8,692 nt of DNA from JAAUTS01 sp038250235. Its GTDB lineage: Bacteria > Verrucomicrobiota > Verrucomicrobiia > Methylacidiphilales > JAAUTS01. Below the pieces are notes generated by a model that did no database searches, had not been told where the DNA came from, and saw nothing but the letters and a program-made list of their open reading frames with translations. How positions within the stretch are numbered: position 1 is the stretch's first letter; the number at the start of each line of letters is the position of its first letter. The position numbers and the translations under genes are program-made. Where the stretch lies: assembly GCA_038250235.1 (NCBI GenBank), contig JBBSCO010000084.1, forward strand, positions 1 to 8,692, in the 5' to 3' direction. Shown in pieces: positions 7,362 to 8,692 of this stretch.

Positions 7362-8359
7362 CTTCCTCCCATCAGCCCTTCTTCATTGTGGGATCACCCC
7401 GGTCTGGAACCACTCTTTTACAACGGATGTTTGAGGCGCACTCAGATGTCATCTTCGTCCATGAATCCAATTTTTTTCACTACTGCCACCTGTATCTGGA
7501 AAAACACAGCACCCTGTTCACTCCCACACCTTGGAGCAAACTCAAGGAAAACTACCTCCACTCAAAGTATTTTACCCAACTGGGACTGCCTGAGAGCCTT
7601 GTCACAGCGGAGTTGGATCGGAAAGAAAAACATTCCTGGCAATCGGTATGGAGCGAATCTCTGGAGCTTTTTCAAAAACAAAAAAACAAGCCACGGCTCG
7701 GTGAAAAGACCCCCCATCATGTCCTTTATCTTGATGAGATTTTTAAGTTATACCCCGAATCAAAGGTTCTGCTGATCGTACGCGATCCCAGAGGAGTCAT
7801 TCCCTCCATGATCAAAGCCAACTTCGGCCCGGCCACCATCCAAAAGGCCATGATGCAATGGGCGACTCTCAATGCTGCAGGACTGGCCTACCGCCGCCGC
7901 TACCCTCACCGTGTCCTTGACCTGCACTATGAAACACTGATTTTAAATCCAGAAAAAACCCTTCGTAACCTATGTGATTTTCTGAAACTTCCCTTTGATC
8001 CGGGCATGCTGAAGTATTACGAACTTCCCAAAGAAGACAGCCCTTTCATGCAACAACCTATCAAGCAGGGTGTCGGCCAAAAAATCTACACCAGCTCTCT
8101 GGATCAGTGGAAAACCACCCTGGGCACAAGCGATTTGCTTTACATCGAGAAACGTTGTCGTCTCCTGATGGAATACTTGGATTACCACCCTGTAAATGCT
8201 TCCATCAAAACAAACACTTTCAGTCGGGCCTGGTTACTGGCCTTGGCTTTGTGGAAAACTCTCCGTTGGTTATTTTCCAACAACTGTCTGACACGTCAAT
8301 GCTACAGAAGCCAGGCCATCGGCTTCTGGATGATTTTCTGCTCAGTTAAAATCAAGTGA
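7358..8359 (+). CDS. PAPS-dependent sulfotransferase (Sulfotransfer_3-like)
   Basis: A 333-residue protein with both halves of the PAPS site of the sulfotransferase family. The 5'-phosphosulfate loop is FIVGSPRSGTTLLQRMFEAH (GSPRSGTT at 12-19). The 3'-phosphate site is VLLIVRDPRGVIPSMI, with Arg142 and, downstream in the same helix, Ser150. GEKTPHH (115-121) is a conserved segment often seen in this family before the second site. Such enzymes transfer sulfate from 3'-phosphoadenylylsulfate to a hydroxyl or amino group, commonly on a sugar. Context next to a flippase and glycosyltransferases suggests a carbohydrate substrate. Known members of this family also sulfate other acceptors, so this is inference. 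No signal peptide is seen, so it should act in the cytoplasm, where PAPS is available. The start overlaps the previous stop (ATGA) with a weak GGA upstream (TCTGGAAAAT). The last 30 or so residues are hydrophobic and basic with no family match I can see. Confidence 0.88.
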   Translation: MTSSHQPFFIVGSPRSGTTLLQRMFEAHSDVIFVHESNFFHYCHLYLEKHSTLFTPTPWSKLKENYLHSKYFTQLGLPESLVTAELDRKEKHSWQSVWSESLELFQKQKNKPRLGEKTPHHVLYLDEIFKLYPESKVLLIVRDPRGVIPSMIKANFGPATIQKAMMQWATLNAAGLAYRRRYPHRVLDLHYETLILNPEKTLRNLCDFLKLPFDPGMLKYYELPKEDSPFMQQPIKQGVGQKIYTSSLDQWKTTLGTSDLLYIEKRCRLLMEYLDYHPVNASIKTNTFSRAWLLALALWKTLRWLFSNNCLTRQCYRSQAIGFWMIFCSVKIK

Positions 8360-8363
8360 CCTC

Positions 8364-8692
8364 ATGAACATCAAACCACAACCTTCCGTTTTTTTAATTG
8401 GCTCAACAAAATCGGGTACAACCTCTCTCTACCATTATTTCTTGGAAAACCCCTCACTTTTCCTTCCACCATTGAAAGAGCCCAACTTTTTCGCGAGGCC
8501 GGAATTCGCGTTGCGCTCCGGCAACAATCCAAATGAACACGGTCCTCGTGAGGGGTTGTTTACGATGCTGAAACCTACCGGGAGCTCTATTCCCCCTGCC
8601 GTTCCGACCAGCTAGCAGTGGATTGCTCTCCTAGTTACCTAAATAACCCTATGAGTGCGGAACGCATTTATCAATTTAATCCGGAATCCAGA
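8364..8692 (+). pseudogene. Second sulfotransferase, N-terminal part, frameshifted and cut by the window edge
   Basis: The ATG at 8364 begins a PAPS-binding loop typical of NodH/heparan-type sulfotransferases: SVFLIGSTKSGTTSLYHYFL (8-27), followed by the usual LPPLKEPNFFARPEF. The frame breaks near 8552-8557. It runs on only to TAG at 8613-8615, while the family-like sequence continues in another frame from about 8558: VYDAETYRELYSPCRSDQLA, then VDCSPSYLNNPMSAERIYQF to the right edge. SPSYL and the following AERIYQFNP are characteristic of the region before the 3'-phosphate site. One missing base restores one frame; a G5-to-G4 contraction in GGGG (8552-8555) gives REGVVYDAE. It starts four bases after the previous sulfotransferase stop, so it belongs to the same operon. 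The two sulfotransferases are of different subtypes and probably modify different positions or acceptors. A sequencing error in the G-run is a real alternative to a true mutation. Confidence 0.8.

Noticed and set aside
1..8692. Mobile element, CRISPR array or tRNA/rRNA gene.
   Set aside because: No transposase motifs, terminal inverted repeats, regularly spaced direct repeats or tRNA cloverleaf sequence were seen on either strand.

Overview
This window looks like part of a surface or exopolysaccharide gene cluster from a Gram-negative bacterium. The best lineage guess is Verrucomicrobiota. That rests mainly on the type of prepilin-like protein at the left edge, so it is an inference of moderate confidence. 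Three of the eight protein genes carry visible lesions.

Left arm, minus strand (about 1-1565). The 5' part of a pseudopilin-like gene runs off the left edge. Upstream of it is a GT4-type glycosyltransferase gene that keeps one reading frame for about 395 codons but is interrupted by four in-frame stops. No single open frame covers it, so it is easy to miss.

Divergent region (about 1566-1764). About 200 bases without a convincing gene. It holds a perfect 8-bp inverted repeat 26 bases upstream of the right-arm genes.

Right arm, plus strand (1765-8692). The order is a GT2 glycosyltransferase, a Wzx-type flippase, three tandem GT2 paralogues, an intact PAPS-type sulfotransferase, and the start of a second sulfotransferase that continues past the right edge. 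Most junctions are 4-base ATGA or GTGA stop/start overlaps, so this arm is probably one translationally coupled operon. The middle tandem GT2 gene is frameshifted near 6142-6149; its original C-terminus is readable one frame over and ends in a GTGA overlap with the next gene. The second sulfotransferase is frameshifted near 8552-8557 and also continues clearly in another frame.

Reading of the whole: glycosyltransferases would build an oligosaccharide repeat on a lipid carrier on the cytoplasmic side, the flippase would move it across the inner membrane, and the sulfotransferases would add sulfate, giving a sulfated glycan. The polymerase, initiating transferase and export genes are not in the window. 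The lesions mean either a locus in decay or sequence errors. I saw no RNA genes, CRISPR array, insertion sequence or convincing terminator. No wholly new system is evident; the most notable content is the hidden damaged genes and the sulfation module.
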